A stretch of DNA of 49,563 nt, taken from assembly GCA_030433335.1 (NCBI GenBank), contig JAUILL010000028.1, positions 1 to 49,563 on the forward strand, in the 5' to 3' direction. This document shows positions 8,653-16,546 of the stretch, piece by piece. Numbering within the stretch: position 1 is the first letter of the stretch; each line of letters opens with the position of its first letter. The DNA is from Alphaproteobacteria bacterium. Lineage in GTDB: Bacteria > Pseudomonadota > Alphaproteobacteria > Rhodobacterales > Rhodobacteraceae. The position numbers were made by a program, and so were the translations under genes. Below the pieces are notes generated by a model that made no database searches, had not been told where the DNA came from, and worked only from the letters and a program-made list of their open reading frames with translations.

Positions 8653-8815
8653 GGCAGATTCCTTCTTGAGCGCGGGACAAGCGCCTGAAGGCTTAGCGTT
8701 CACGTCATCCTCTGACAATTCCATGTCAGTTTTTCTTATCATTTTCAGAGAAGCTGGCTTACTGTCACCGCGGGCGCCGCTGCCACGAGCGCCCCAATGA
8801 TATTCTGGAGGGGAC

Positions 8816-9124
8816 ATGAGAACCGCAGCTTTTTTGATCGCAGTCGCTTTGATCAGTTCTTGCGCGAAAACCAAAGAGATCGCCGAAGACGTTGTCGGCG
8901 TCAGTGAGCCGTGGGAAGAAACAAACACCATCGCGGATACATGTGGTTCGGAAAAACTACAGCACCTGCTTGGGCAGAACATCAGCGAATTCGACACAGC
9001 TGCCCACGCCGGACCCGTTCGGGTTCTGGGGGTCAACGACATCTACACCGAGGACTACCGCCCCGAGCGCTTGAACATCTTTGTTGATGGAAACGGCACA
9101 GTGGTGAACCTGTACTGCCAGTAA
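8816..9124 (+). CDS. I78-type peptidase inhibitor lipoprotein
   Basis: 102 residues with a lipoprotein signal peptide; the lipobox is LISSC, with Cys about residue 16. The mature part has the pattern of the I78 inhibitor family: an early Cys (TCGSEKLQHLLGQ), a VRVLGVNDIYTEDYRPERLNIFVD core and a terminal Cys. Family members inhibit serine proteases, as in the fungal elastase inhibitor AFUEI; activity here is inferred. The start has a strong GGAGGGG site. It is divergent from the GNAT gene and followed by a large hairpin. Confidence 0.78.
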   Translation: MRTAAFLIAVALISSCAKTKEIAEDVVGVSEPWEETNTIADTCGSEKLQHLLGQNISEFDTAAHAGPVRVLGVNDIYTEDYRPERLNIFVDGNGTVVNLYCQ

Positions 9125-9134
9125 ATCGATGGAC

Positions 9135-9180
9135 CCCGGTGCAACGGGCCCTCGTGGGGGCTTAGGCCCACCGCACCGGG
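9135..9180 (+). terminator. Large two-part hairpin after the I78-like lipoprotein gene
   Basis: Arms CCCGGTGC (9135-9142) and GCACCGGG (9173-9180) pair perfectly and enclose an inner GGGCC/GGCCC hairpin. No T tract follows, so it is either a rho-dependent or 3'-stabilising structure rather than a classic intrinsic terminator. Confidence 0.5.
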
Positions 9181-9306
9181 TTAGCGCATCGCTGATACTA
9201 AATCTGGCAGTCGGTTGTGAAATCGGATGGGCGAGATCACGGCATTTTCGCGACGAAACCACTCGATTTTCTTGATTTGCGTGAACCAAGGCGCAAATCT
9301 GTTGGA

Positions 9307-9645
9307 ATGAACATACAAACGCCTTCTCATCTGACTGGCGGTACAGAGCGCGTCGCGTTCGATCGTCTAGAGTTATCAGTGATTCTGTCCTTGTACGGAC
9401 GCATGGTGGCTGCCGGAGAGTGGCGCGACTATGGCCTGTCGATGCTAAAAGATGTCGCCGTGTTTTCCGTGTTCCGGCGCACCGCAGAGCATCCCCTCTA
9501 CCGGATCGAGAAGCGGCCAAAGCTGCGCAACCGCCAAGGCATGTATGCCGTCATCGGGATGGACGGACAGATCCTGAAACGCGGTCAGGATCTGCGCGCG
9601 GTCTTGCGGGTTTTAGAGAGAAAGCTGATCAGGTCGGTCGAGTGA
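9307..9645 (+). CDS. DUF2794 family protein
   Basis: 112 residues, the usual length of DUF2794, a small cytoplasmic family found mainly in alphaproteobacteria. The conserved core is clear: LSLYGRMVAAGEWRDYGLSML, AVFSVFRRTAEHPLYRIEKRP, RQGMYAVIGMDGQILKRG. Function is unknown. The ATG at 9307 is chosen because upstream codons lack family resemblance; its ribosome-binding site is weak. The 3' end overlaps the convergent NlpC/P60 gene by 17 bases. Confidence 0.88.
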   Translation: MNIQTPSHLTGGTERVAFDRLELSVILSLYGRMVAAGEWRDYGLSMLKDVAVFSVFRRTAEHPLYRIEKRPKLRNRQGMYAVIGMDGQILKRGQDLRAVLRVLERKLIRSVE

Positions 9646-10468
9646 TCCGCCGCATCTTGGTCACGGGACCATCTCCGGCCGCGCCGATGCGAAAGATCGC
9701 AGCGTCGAGCGGCTCATAGGCCACAGACATCGTGTGCGCGTTGGCATGGATCAGCACTTCATCGTCCACCATCATGGCCACGTGGCCTTTCCAGAATACC
9801 ACATCGCCGCGCTGCAAGGGCGTACCTGCTGGGAGTTCCTCCCCCAGCTCATCAGCCTGCATGTCGCTGTCCCCGGGGCAAGTAATCCCGCAGGCGAGGC
9901 ACGCGACCTGAACCAGCCCGGAGCAATCGATCCCCCAGCTTGAATTGCCTCCCCAAAGGTAAGGCACGCCAAAGAACTGCTGCGCGACTGTCGCCGGGTC
10001 CCTCAGAGGCGCATTGAACGCCCGCAGATGCTGGCGCGGGACGAACCATCCTTCAGCAGTCTCAAAGAAATCCCCTTCGGCACCGACGATGCGCAACCGG
10101 CTGCTGTGAGAGAGGCTCAGGATCTCTGGCGATTTTAGATCGGGCTTGGAATAGGCATGGGTCGCAAGCGCGCTCACGACCTGATTAACCTCGACCGGAT
10201 CGCCGAGCGCTTCGGCTTGGACATAGCCCACATACCCATCGGCCCGCGCCTGAACAAAGGCCCAGCCATCCGACTCTTCGATCATCAAAATCTCTGCGCC
10301 GTACAGAGCCTGACGGTCACGCGGCCCCGAAGGCGCTGCGCAGATGTCGACGACCGGAGAGATCACGCGCTTGGGTGTTCCGCCCACAAAGCGTTCCGCA
10401 TCGACCTGTCCTTGCAACGAACTCAGCGCGACGCGGCCATTGGCGGGAGTTCTGCGGCGATCGCTCAC
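9629..10468 (-). CDS. NlpC/P60 family peptidase with SH3b-like N-terminal domains
   Basis: 279 residues. Two SH3b-like domains occupy about residues 30-150 and an NlpC/P60 cysteine peptidase domain about 155-265. Catalytic Cys is in GIDCSGLVQ (about 182), His in GHVAMMVDD (about 229), and the third polar residue in HANAH (about 241). This layout matches gamma-D-glutamyl-meso-diaminopimelate or dipeptidyl peptidase VI-like enzymes that cut peptidoglycan peptides. There is no signal peptide, which favours a cytoplasmic role in murein peptide recycling. It overlaps the stop of the aminopeptidase gene by four bases, so the two are coupled, and both would act on peptides. Confidence 0.88.
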   Translation of the reverse strand: MSDRRRTPANGRVALSSLQGQVDAERFVGGTPKRVISPVVDICAAPSGPRDRQALYGAEILMIEESDGWAFVQARADGYVGYVQAEALGDPVEVNQVVSALATHAYSKPDLKSPEILSLSHSSRLRIVGAEGDFFETAEGWFVPRQHLRAFNAPLRDPATVAQQFFGVPYLWGGNSSWGIDCSGLVQVACLACGITCPGDSDMQADELGEELPAGTPLQRGDVVFWKGHVAMMVDDEVLIHANAHTMSVAYEPLDAAIFRIGAAGDGPVTKMRRITRPT

Positions 10469-11847
10469 AGATCAAGCACCTTGTGCAGCGCCATCGAGAG
10501 CGCCCGCGCGCCCTGCTGCACGCCTCCCTTGGGTCGTGCGGGTTGAGGGGTCGGGTTCCAGCCGTAGATGTCGAAATGGGCATAGCGCCCTTCGCCCGCA
10601 AAGCGGCGCAGGAACAGCGCGGCGGTGATCGATCCCGCGAACCCGCCCGAAGGCGCGTTGTCCAGATCGGCGATGCCGGGCTCGATCATAGGCTCATAGG
10701 GCGCGTGAAATGGCATCTGCCAAACGGGGTCTGCCATGGCGGGGCCAGCAGCCATCAGGGCCTGCGCCAGCGCGGCATCGTCGGTGTAGAACGGCGCGAT
10801 ATCGGGACCGACGGCCACGCGCGCCGCACCGGTCAGGGTCGCCATGGTCAGCATCAGGTCGGGGGTTTCTTCGGCCCCATAGGCCAGCGCGTCGGCCAGC
10901 ACCAGACGCCCTTCGGCATCGGTATTGTTGATCTCGACCGTTAGACCATTGCGGGCGGTCAGAATATCTCCAGGGCGGAAGCTGTTGCCGGACACGTTAT
11001 TTTCCACCGCAGGGATCAACAGGCGCAGACGAACGTTCCAGCCGGATGCCATGATGATCTGCGCCAGACCCAAAACGGTAGCCGACCCGCCCATATCCTT
11101 TTTCATCAGGCCCATAGAGCTGCCGGGCTTCAGGTTCAGACCGCCAGTGTCAAAGCACACGCCCTTGCCCACCAAGGTCAGTTTCGGACCAGCGTCGCCC
11201 CACCGCATGTCGATCAGGCGGGGTTCTTGTTCGGCGGCACGGCCGACCGCGTGGATCATGGGGAAGTTATGCTCCAGCAGCGCCTCGCCCACAGTCACAT
11301 CGATGGACGCGCCATGGGTCGCGGCCAGATCGCGGGCGGCGGCCTCCAGTTCAGCGGGGCCCATGTCGGCGGTGGGGGTATTGATCAGGGTGCGGGTCAG
11401 CGCTTCGGCATTGGCCAAGATTTCGACGCGGGCGGCGTCCACGCCAGAGGGCGCCACCAGCTGCGCGCCCAACGGGGCTTGCGATTTGTAGCGATCAAAC
11501 CGATAGCCGGTCAGCAGCCAGCCAAGAGTCTCTTGCTCTAGCATCTCGGCAGGAATGCCGCCTTCCAAGGCAAAGGTCAGCGGCGGCAAGGCAGGTACGG
11601 CAGCGGCCAAAGCGAACCGGCCACGGGCACGGGTGGCTTCGGTACCATACCCGACCAGCGCACCCGCAGGTGCCCCATCCGCCCCCGGCAGAACCAAGGC
11701 CTGACCGATCGCGCCAGAAAAAACAGACGCCCGAACCCATGCGGCATGGGCGGGCGTCAATGTCTCGATAAAGCTGTCCAGATCATCCGATCCAACCACG
11801 TGAAGTGGCAGAGCATCGGTGATCTGTTGCGCGAATTGCAATGTCAT
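10465..11847 (-). CDS. M17 family leucyl aminopeptidase
   Basis: 460 residues. The C-terminal catalytic domain shows the M17 metal and catalytic segments: GKGVCFDTGGLNLKPG, MKKDMGGSATVLG, and NTDAEGRLVLADALAYG. The N-terminal domain is divergent from E. coli PepA, as in the PepB or alphaproteobacterial M17 subgroup. It removes N-terminal residues from peptides in the cytosol and needs two divalent metal ions. Start ATG follows GGAGG. Its stop overlaps the NlpC/P60 start, so it leads a two-gene peptide-degrading operon. Confidence 0.9.
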   Translation of the reverse strand: MTLQFAQQITDALPLHVVGSDDLDSFIETLTPAHAAWVRASVFSGAIGQALVLPGADGAPAGALVGYGTEATRARGRFALAAAVPALPPLTFALEGGIPAEMLEQETLGWLLTGYRFDRYKSQAPLGAQLVAPSGVDAARVEILANAEALTRTLINTPTADMGPAELEAAARDLAATHGASIDVTVGEALLEHNFPMIHAVGRAAEQEPRLIDMRWGDAGPKLTLVGKGVCFDTGGLNLKPGSSMGLMKKDMGGSATVLGLAQIIMASGWNVRLRLLIPAVENNVSGNSFRPGDILTARNGLTVEINNTDAEGRLVLADALAYGAEETPDLMLTMATLTGAARVAVGPDIAPFYTDDAALAQALMAAGPAMADPVWQMPFHAPYEPMIEPGIADLDNAPSGGFAGSITAALFLRRFAGEGRYAHFDIYGWNPTPQPARPKGGVQQGARALSMALHKVLDL

Positions 11848-11916
11848 TGCGGCCTCCTGACTGCGGTCTTGCCGCGCAGCCTAGCGTGCCGCGCGGTGAC
11901 CGCAAGGCCGACCGGA

Positions 11917-12546
11917 TCACAACTTGCGCTGGTTGGCCCAGAGTGCCGCTTGGGTGCGGTTGTCCACGCCGATCTTCGAGTAGATCGAGCGAAGATGCAT
12001 CTTCACGGTGGTTTCGCTCAGACCCAGCTCGTTGGCCACGTCCTTGTTCGAGCGGCCTTCGGCGACCAGCAACAGTACGTCACTCTCGCGCGAGGACAGG
12101 TTCTCAATGCGGGGCTTCTTGGGCTCTGCCTTGCGAGTAAAGAATTCCGCGGGCAGGAAGGTTTCCCCCATCAGCAGGAACCGGATGGCGTTGGCGAACG
12201 CTTCGGCGCGGCTGGTTTTGGGGATGTAGCCTTTGGCACCCATCGCCATCGCGTCATAGATCGCCTCGCGGGGCAGATCCGACGAAATCAGCGCGGTGGG
12301 GGTGTTTTCCGAACGCTCCAGCACCTGCGACAGACCCGACAGACCCGACACACCGGGCAAGTTGTAGTCCAGCAAGATGAGGTCGTAGTGGTGCTCTTCG
12401 ATCAAACCGAGGGCGATTTCCAGATCGGGGGCAGTGTCGACTTGTGCTTCAAGCGCTGCATTAAAGTAGCGCATCAACACGTCAAGGATGAGTTGATGAT
12501 CGTCGATCATCAGGATGCGTTTTGACCCTGCGTTCTCTGCAATCAT
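11917..12546 (-). CDS. NarL/LuxR-type response regulator
   Basis: 209 residues from ATG 12546. The receiver domain spans about residues 10-125, with acidic residues in ILMIDDHQ and the phospho-acceptor Asp in LILLDYNLPG, and the conserved Lys in KGYIPKTS. A LuxR/NarL helix-turn-helix follows (LSSRESDVLLLVAEGRSNKDVANELGLSETTVKMHLRSIYSKIGV). No histidine kinase is next to it in this window, so it is an orphan here. The frame continues upstream, but that part has no family match. A 536-base non-coding region separates it from the divergent carbonic anhydrase gene. Confidence 0.9.
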   Translation of the reverse strand: MIAENAGSKRILMIDDHQLILDVLMRYFNAALEAQVDTAPDLEIALGLIEEHHYDLILLDYNLPGVSGLSGLSQVLERSENTPTALISSDLPREAIYDAMAMGAKGYIPKTSRAEAFANAIRFLLMGETFLPAEFFTRKAEPKKPRIENLSSRESDVLLLVAEGRSNKDVANELGLSETTVKMHLRSIYSKIGVDNRTQAALWANQRKL

Positions 12547-12885
12547 AGGCCTGTTCACTCCACTTCGATAAGCCTGCTGAGCAAGCCCGTACTTTGGTTT
12601 GGCCGAACGCGTATGCGAACAACCCACATAGATGTCCGCGGCGCGGACGACATACACCACCTGGTGCAAGCCAATTGACTTCGGAGCACACGAAACAGAT
12701 CATCGACCGTAACCAGCGGACCCTTCCCCCCGAAAGGCTGCACTGGCTAAGGGCAACTACGATCCAGATGCCGTCGTACTGACACCAATGGAATCGTTTC
12801 GCCTGTTGTGAGGTACACGATCAGGTGCGCCCGATACCCAACGAATGCGAGATTAAATCAAAGAATGGCTGCGTAAATTGCCCGC

Positions 12886-12908
12886 ATACCATTTAAACCC
12901 TCTGGTAT
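12886..12908. promoter_or_regulatory. Inverted repeat just upstream of the carbonic anhydrase promoter
   Basis: ATACCA and TGGTAT are separated by 11 bases and end four bases before the predicted -35 element. Placement suits an activator or repressor site; the binding protein is unknown. Confidence 0.45.
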
Positions 12909-12912
12909 ACCT

Positions 12913-12941
12913 TTGTGTCTGACGAGAAACCTTAGTATAAT
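12913..12941 (+). promoter_or_regulatory. Predicted sigma70 promoter for carbonic anhydrase
   Basis: TTGTGT and a perfect TATAAT are separated by 17 bases. The promoter would give a 5' leader of about 130 bases before the start codon at 13083. Confidence 0.5.
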
Positions 12942-13082
12942 TCTAACTTACATATCAGGGCGTAGTTTTCCGGAATCTTCCGCCGCAAAACCGTTATTTC
13001 TATGCAGAACAGTTGTTTAATTCCCCTCGCCAATTGGGATATACAGCGCTAATTTTGCGTAAAATGCGTCGGAGGATCTCTT

Positions 13083-13733
13083 ATGAAATTTGCGAAGCCG
13101 CTGCCTTCTTATCTGCTGCAGCGCTATCACGGGTGGCACGCGACGACTTATACCGAGAATCAGGCGTGGTATCGCCGACTCGCAGACGAAGGTCAGCGCC
13201 CCCGTGCGATGGTTATTTCGTGCTGTGATTCTCGTGTTCACGTGACCTCGATCTTCGGCGCGGATACCGGCGAGTTCTTTATCCACCGCAACATTGCGAA
13301 CTTGGTCCCCCCCTACGAGCCCGATGGCCTGCAGCACGGGACATCTGCGACCGTGGAATATGCGGTCACGGCGCTGAAGGTCGCGCACCTGATCGTTTTG
13401 GGACATTCGAATTGTGGCGGCGTCGCTGGCTGCATGAGCATGTGCAGCGGTCACGCGCCCGAGCTGGACGAGAAGACCAGCTTTGTCGGACGGTGGATGG
13501 ACATTCTGCGTCCTGGCTACGCGGCGATTGAAAGTGTTCAGGGCGAGCAAGAGCGCCTGCGCGCACTTGAGAAGAAAGCGGTCTGCGTATCGCTCGAGAA
13601 CCTCATGACCTTCCCGTTCATCGAGACCGCGGTCAAAGAGGGCACTCTGTCGCTGCACGGCCTATGGACCGACATCGGCGAGGGATCTTTGGAATGCTAC
13701 GACCCTGCGACCGATCGGTTCCTAAAGGTCTGA
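13083..13733 (+). CDS. Beta-class carbonic anhydrase
   Basis: 216 residues, normal for beta carbonic anhydrases, which interconvert CO2 and bicarbonate. Zinc ligands are present: Cys about 47 with the Asp-Arg dyad in CCDSR, and His about 108 and Cys about 111 in HSNCGG. No signal peptide, so it is cytoplasmic. GGAGG lies seven bases before the ATG. It is transcribed alone, with a terminator soon after. The overlap of its 3' end with a small minus-strand frame is discussed there. Confidence 0.93.
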   Translation: MKFAKPLPSYLLQRYHGWHATTYTENQAWYRRLADEGQRPRAMVISCCDSRVHVTSIFGADTGEFFIHRNIANLVPPYEPDGLQHGTSATVEYAVTALKVAHLIVLGHSNCGGVAGCMSMCSGHAPELDEKTSFVGRWMDILRPGYAAIESVQGEQERLRALEKKAVCVSLENLMTFPFIETAVKEGTLSLHGLWTDIGEGSLECYDPATDRFLKV

Positions 13734-13906
13734 CCCAAGCCCGCGCCACGGCGCAAAACATCTGTGTGGGCCTGGAAGTCCGTTTCAAACAGCCGCTCTA
13801 TTTCAGAGCGGCTTACTTTTTTCCGGACAGGTTCTGCAGGGGGTTCCACAGGAACAGAGGAGGACGCGAGTTTGCGCGCGGCAAGAAGATGTCCGAGTGT
13901 AAACAT
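13697..13906 (-). CDS. Possible small protein (69 aa), convergent with carbonic anhydrase
   Basis: An open frame of 69 residues starts at an ATG with GGAGG placed seven bases upstream, which is better than chance. The N-terminus is MFTLGHLLAARK, followed by a Pro/Val-rich linker and a basic-acidic helix (KKVSRSEIERLFETDF). Codon use resembles neighbouring genes. Against it, the 3' end overlaps the carbonic anhydrase gene by 37 bases and its middle lies over the hairpin read as that gene's terminator. I do not recognise a family. Real coding status is uncertain. Confidence 0.38.
   Translation of the reverse strand: MFTLGHLLAARKLASSSVPVEPPAEPVRKKVSRSEIERLFETDFQAHTDVLRRGAGLGQTFRNRSVAGS
13791..13821 (+). 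terminator. Intrinsic terminator of the carbonic anhydrase gene
   Basis: An 8-bp stem AGCCGCTC/GAGCGGCT with a 7-base loop is followed by TACTTTTTT, about 58 bases after the stop codon. Confidence 0.75.
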
Positions 13907-14090
13907 GGTGCGGCCTCCATCCAAAGAGTGTGCGCCCATTCTACCGGCGAAGCGCGGCACAGACCTGACTGCCCTTTGGATGGAAAGATGATGGATTCGA
14001 ACGCCGGTACCGCCTTTTGGGTTATCTGGCCCTCCGATTGCGCCTTTTGGCATCGGCCAAGCTCGGAGGGGAATCGGATGGACCGAATCG

Positions 14091-14115
14091 AAAAAGGCGC
14101 GGCAAAAGCCGCGCC
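14091..14115 (-). terminator. Intrinsic terminator of the four-cysteine secreted protein gene
   Basis: Perfect 8-bp stem GGCGCGGC/GCCGCGCC with a four-base loop, followed on the minus strand by five T residues. It lies about 25 bases after the stop codon at 14139. Confidence 0.82.
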
Positions 14116-14138
14116 CGAAACTCGAAAAATATGAGCCT

Positions 14139-14609
14139 TTACTGGGTCATCATGACATTGTCTTGGTCAGTAACGCGAGCAATCACGAAACACTCACCGT
14201 AGCCGTCCAGCAGCGAAGCGTTACAGATCTCCAGTGCAACCTTGTCACTGACTTCGAAACCAGAGAAGTCCTCGGCCAGACCGGTCACGACTTCGGGGTT
14301 TTGGATGCTACAGTCGTTCGAGGTGCCTGAGGGCAGCGAAGGTACGGCCATCGATGCATAACCCTCGGTGTCTGCAGCCCAATCGATGATGTCGGCCTTG
14401 TCGTTCTCACAGACGCTCTCGAGAACGGTCAGGTGACGCGCTTCGGGGAACATCGAGCCGTCGGTCACGACATCAACCATTGGGGAGTCAGCACCATGGT
14501 ATTCAACAGGGTTATTGGTTGATTCAATCAACTGCTCTTCAGACGCGGCAAGGCCAGCGATGGGCAGCAGGGCAATAGTCGAAGTCATTACGAAGGTCTT
14601 GAAAGTCAT
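14139..14609 (-). CDS. Secreted four-cysteine protein, paralog A
   Basis: 156 residues from ATG 14609, with GAGGAA upstream. A signal peptide of about 21 residues (TFKTFVMTSTIALLPIAGLAAS) predicts export to the periplasm or outside. The mature part is acidic and has four cysteines (in ESVCEND, NDCSI, EICNAS, GECFV) that align with the four of the next gene, suggesting two disulfide bonds. Conserved blocks shared with the paralog are IxDWAAxT, VAVPSLP and LDGYGECFxIARV. I do not recognise a named family. It is the second of two tandem genes and is followed by a terminator. Confidence 0.75.
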   Translation of the reverse strand: MTFKTFVMTSTIALLPIAGLAASEEQLIESTNNPVEYHGADSPMVDVVTDGSMFPEARHLTVLESVCENDKADIIDWAADTEGYASMAVPSLPSGTSNDCSIQNPEVVTGLAEDFSGFEVSDKVALEICNASLLDGYGECFVIARVTDQDNVMMTQ

Positions 14610-14788
14610 AACTAATTCCTCTCGATCATTTCTGGGCAACCAACGTCGTGTGCCCAGAAATCGTTCCGAGGAAAACTTACGAAAATCGCGACCTCGCGGT
14701 CCTGTGATCAACCGTGAGTTACCAGTTCGACCTGTGCTTCGCCCTCTAAGCGCCTGCAAGATCAGCGTGAATCGAAGAGTTCAGGCCC

Positions 14789-15256
14789 CTATTCGCGACC
14801 GTCCGCGACACGCGCAATCAGGAAACATTCTCCGTATCCATCCAGTCTGCTGGCTTCACATCGCGCCACAGCAGTGGCGTCCGCGTCATCTTGCGACGCA
14901 AATCCATCGGCGAAACCGCCACGAAGGTTCGGATTGACGATCTGGCAGTCTGTTTCGATATCCTCTGGCAACGATGGCACAGCAACCGCGCCGAACCCGT
15001 GGGTGCCGGCAGCCCAGTCCAAAATGCGCTCTCGATCATTCGAGCAGACACCTTCTGGCAGCACCACGTAGCGCCCGCCAAGCACAGCCGCATCCGGCGC
15101 GTAGACGGTTGCTTTCATCTGATAGGGATTGCGGTACTGGTACGCATTCCCTGTTGAGGCAATAAATTCTTTTTCTCCGGCCAAAGCACACGACCCACCA
15201 ACAACCAACGCCAAGGGCGCAACCAAACACAGTTTGAGCATGGGTTTTCCAAACAT
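14789..15256 (-). CDS. Secreted four-cysteine protein, paralog B
   Basis: 155 residues; a start at 15241 (MLKLCLVAP) is equally possible because no ribosome-binding site is strong. A signal peptide ends near ALAGEK. The mature protein aligns over its C-terminal two thirds with the downstream gene, keeping all four cysteines and the motifs DWAAGTHGF, VAVPSLP and LDGYGECFLIARV, but the N-terminal part after the signal differs and is rich in Tyr. The 179 bases between the two genes may hold a separate promoter for paralog A. Function is unknown. Confidence 0.75.
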   Translation of the reverse strand: MFGKPMLKLCLVAPLALVVGGSCALAGEKEFIASTGNAYQYRNPYQMKATVYAPDAAVLGGRYVVLPEGVCSNDRERILDWAAGTHGFGAVAVPSLPEDIETDCQIVNPNLRGGFADGFASQDDADATAVARCEASRLDGYGECFLIARVADGRE

Positions 15257-15343
15257 TCTGATGATGAAAATGCCTTCCCAGTATGCTGAGGATTATGGTT
15301 AGGGGACAACCTCAGGAAAAATTACATATTGATGCTCAAAACG

Positions 15344-15371
15344 AAAAAGGACGCGCTCCGTTCGGAGCGCG
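15344..15371 (-). terminator. Intrinsic terminator of asd
   Basis: A perfect CGCGCTCCG/CGGAGCGCG stem with a tight loop lies downstream of asd; on the minus strand it is followed by CCTTTTT. Confidence 0.8.
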
Positions 15372-15406
15372 CCCTTTGAATTCCATTCAGCGGTGAAATG
15401 CTGAGC

Positions 15407-16429
15407 TTAACCCTTTTTCAGGCAACGCTTGCCCAGAGTCTCGGCGATCTGAACAGCGTTCAGAGCCGCGCCCTTGCGCAGGTTGTCCGAGACGCACCAC
15501 AGGTTCAGACCGTTTTCGATGGTCACGTCCTGACGAATGCGGCTGATAAAGGTTGCGTAATCCCCCACACACTCGACCGGAGTCACGTAGCCACCGGGCT
15601 CGCGCTTGTCGATCACCATGATGCCGGGCGCCTCGCGCAGGATGTCGCGCGCTTCGTCTTCGTCCAAGAACTCTTCGGTTTCGATGTTGATCGATTCCGA
15701 GTGGCCAACGAACACAGGAACGCGGACGCAGGTTGCGGTGACCTTGATCGACGGATCGACGATCTTCTTGGTCTCGACAACCATCTTCCACTCTTCCTTG
15801 GTATCGCCGCTGTCCAGGAACACGTCGATCTGCGGAATGCAGTTAAAGGCGATCTGCTTGGGGTAGACGTTCGGCGCCTTTTCCTGACCGGGGACATACA
15901 TGCCCTTGGTCTGGTCCCACAGCTCATCAATCGCTTCTTTGCCGCTGCCCGACACCGACTGGTAGGTGCTGACGACAACACGCTTGATCTTTGCGCGGTC
16001 ATGCAGGGGCTTCAGCGCGACAACCATCTGCGCAGTCGAGCAGTTGGGGTTCGCGATGATGTTCTTGTTCTTGTAGTTATCGACGGCCTCGGGGTTCACT
16101 TCCGGAACGACCAGAGGGATCTCGGGGTCGTAACGGTAGAGCGAGGAGTTGTCGATCACGACGCAACCAGCCGCAGCCGCGATGGGCGCGTACTTTTTGG
16201 TGGCGTCCGAACCGATGGCGAACAGAGCGATGTCCCAACCCGAGAAATCGAAGGTATCGAGATCCTGGGTGGTCACGGTCTTGTCGCCAAAGCTTACTTC
16301 AGTGCCGAGGCTGCGGCGGCTTGCCAGCGCTGCAATCTCATCGACAGGGAACTGGCGTTCCGCCAGAATATTCAGCATTTCGCGGCCCACATTGCCCGTG
16401 GCGCCAGCGACGACGACCTTATAGCCCAT
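15407..16429 (-). CDS. asd: Aspartate-semialdehyde dehydrogenase
   Basis: 340 residues from ATG 16429, preceded by AGGA. It reduces aspartyl phosphate to aspartate semialdehyde with NADPH, the branch point to lysine/diaminopimelate, threonine and methionine. The N-terminal GATGNVG nucleotide-binding loop and the active-site Cys in NPNCST (about 130) are present, as are SGSGKEAIDEL and the late HSESINIE segment. The frame continues upstream past the ATG but without family similarity. Together with dapE and dapD in this window it supports diaminopimelate supply for the cell wall. Confidence 0.95.
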   Translation of the reverse strand: MGYKVVVAGATGNVGREMLNILAERQFPVDEIAALASRRSLGTEVSFGDKTVTTQDLDTFDFSGWDIALFAIGSDATKKYAPIAAAAGCVVIDNSSLYRYDPEIPLVVPEVNPEAVDNYKNKNIIANPNCSTAQMVVALKPLHDRAKIKRVVVSTYQSVSGSGKEAIDELWDQTKGMYVPGQEKAPNVYPKQIAFNCIPQIDVFLDSGDTKEEWKMVVETKKIVDPSIKVTATCVRVPVFVGHSESINIETEEFLDEDEARDILREAPGIMVIDKREPGGYVTPVECVGDYATFISRIRQDVTIENGLNLWCVSDNLRKGAALNAVQIAETLGKRCLKKG

Positions 16430-16546
16430 ATCAGGGTCCTCCGTTACAGTACGGCGGGCGGTGTACTCTATCCTGTGGCTGTCGAAAAGGGCTTCACCCT
16501 TTGGATTCTTCGTGAAAGAGATGTAACACGTGAGAAAGTTGCAGAT

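Larger units (their letters stand above)
12547..13082. other. Long intergenic region between response regulator and carbonic anhydrase
   Basis: 536 bases without a convincing gene. It contains a GC-rich palindrome GTCCGC-GGC-GCGGAC at 12634-12648, an inverted repeat at 12886-12908, a good sigma70-like promoter at 12913-12941 directed to the carbonic anhydrase gene, and then a 5' leader of about 130 bases. The part from 12841 onward is clearly more AT-rich. Space remains for a small RNA, but I see no defined candidate. Confidence 0.6.

Noticed and set aside
8653..9042. N-terminal extension of the GNAT gene
   Set aside because: It overlaps the lipoprotein gene on the other strand and has no family resemblance, while a GTG with a good site lies at the normal start of the fold.
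13985..14075. tRNA-like T-arm (GTTCGAATCC on the minus strand)
   Set aside because: The flanking bases do not form the T stem, and no acceptor or anticodon stem could be built.
15398..16546. Plus-strand coding region upstream of the deacylase gene
   Set aside because: It is the complementary frame of asd, with His- and Arg-rich composition typical of a shadow.
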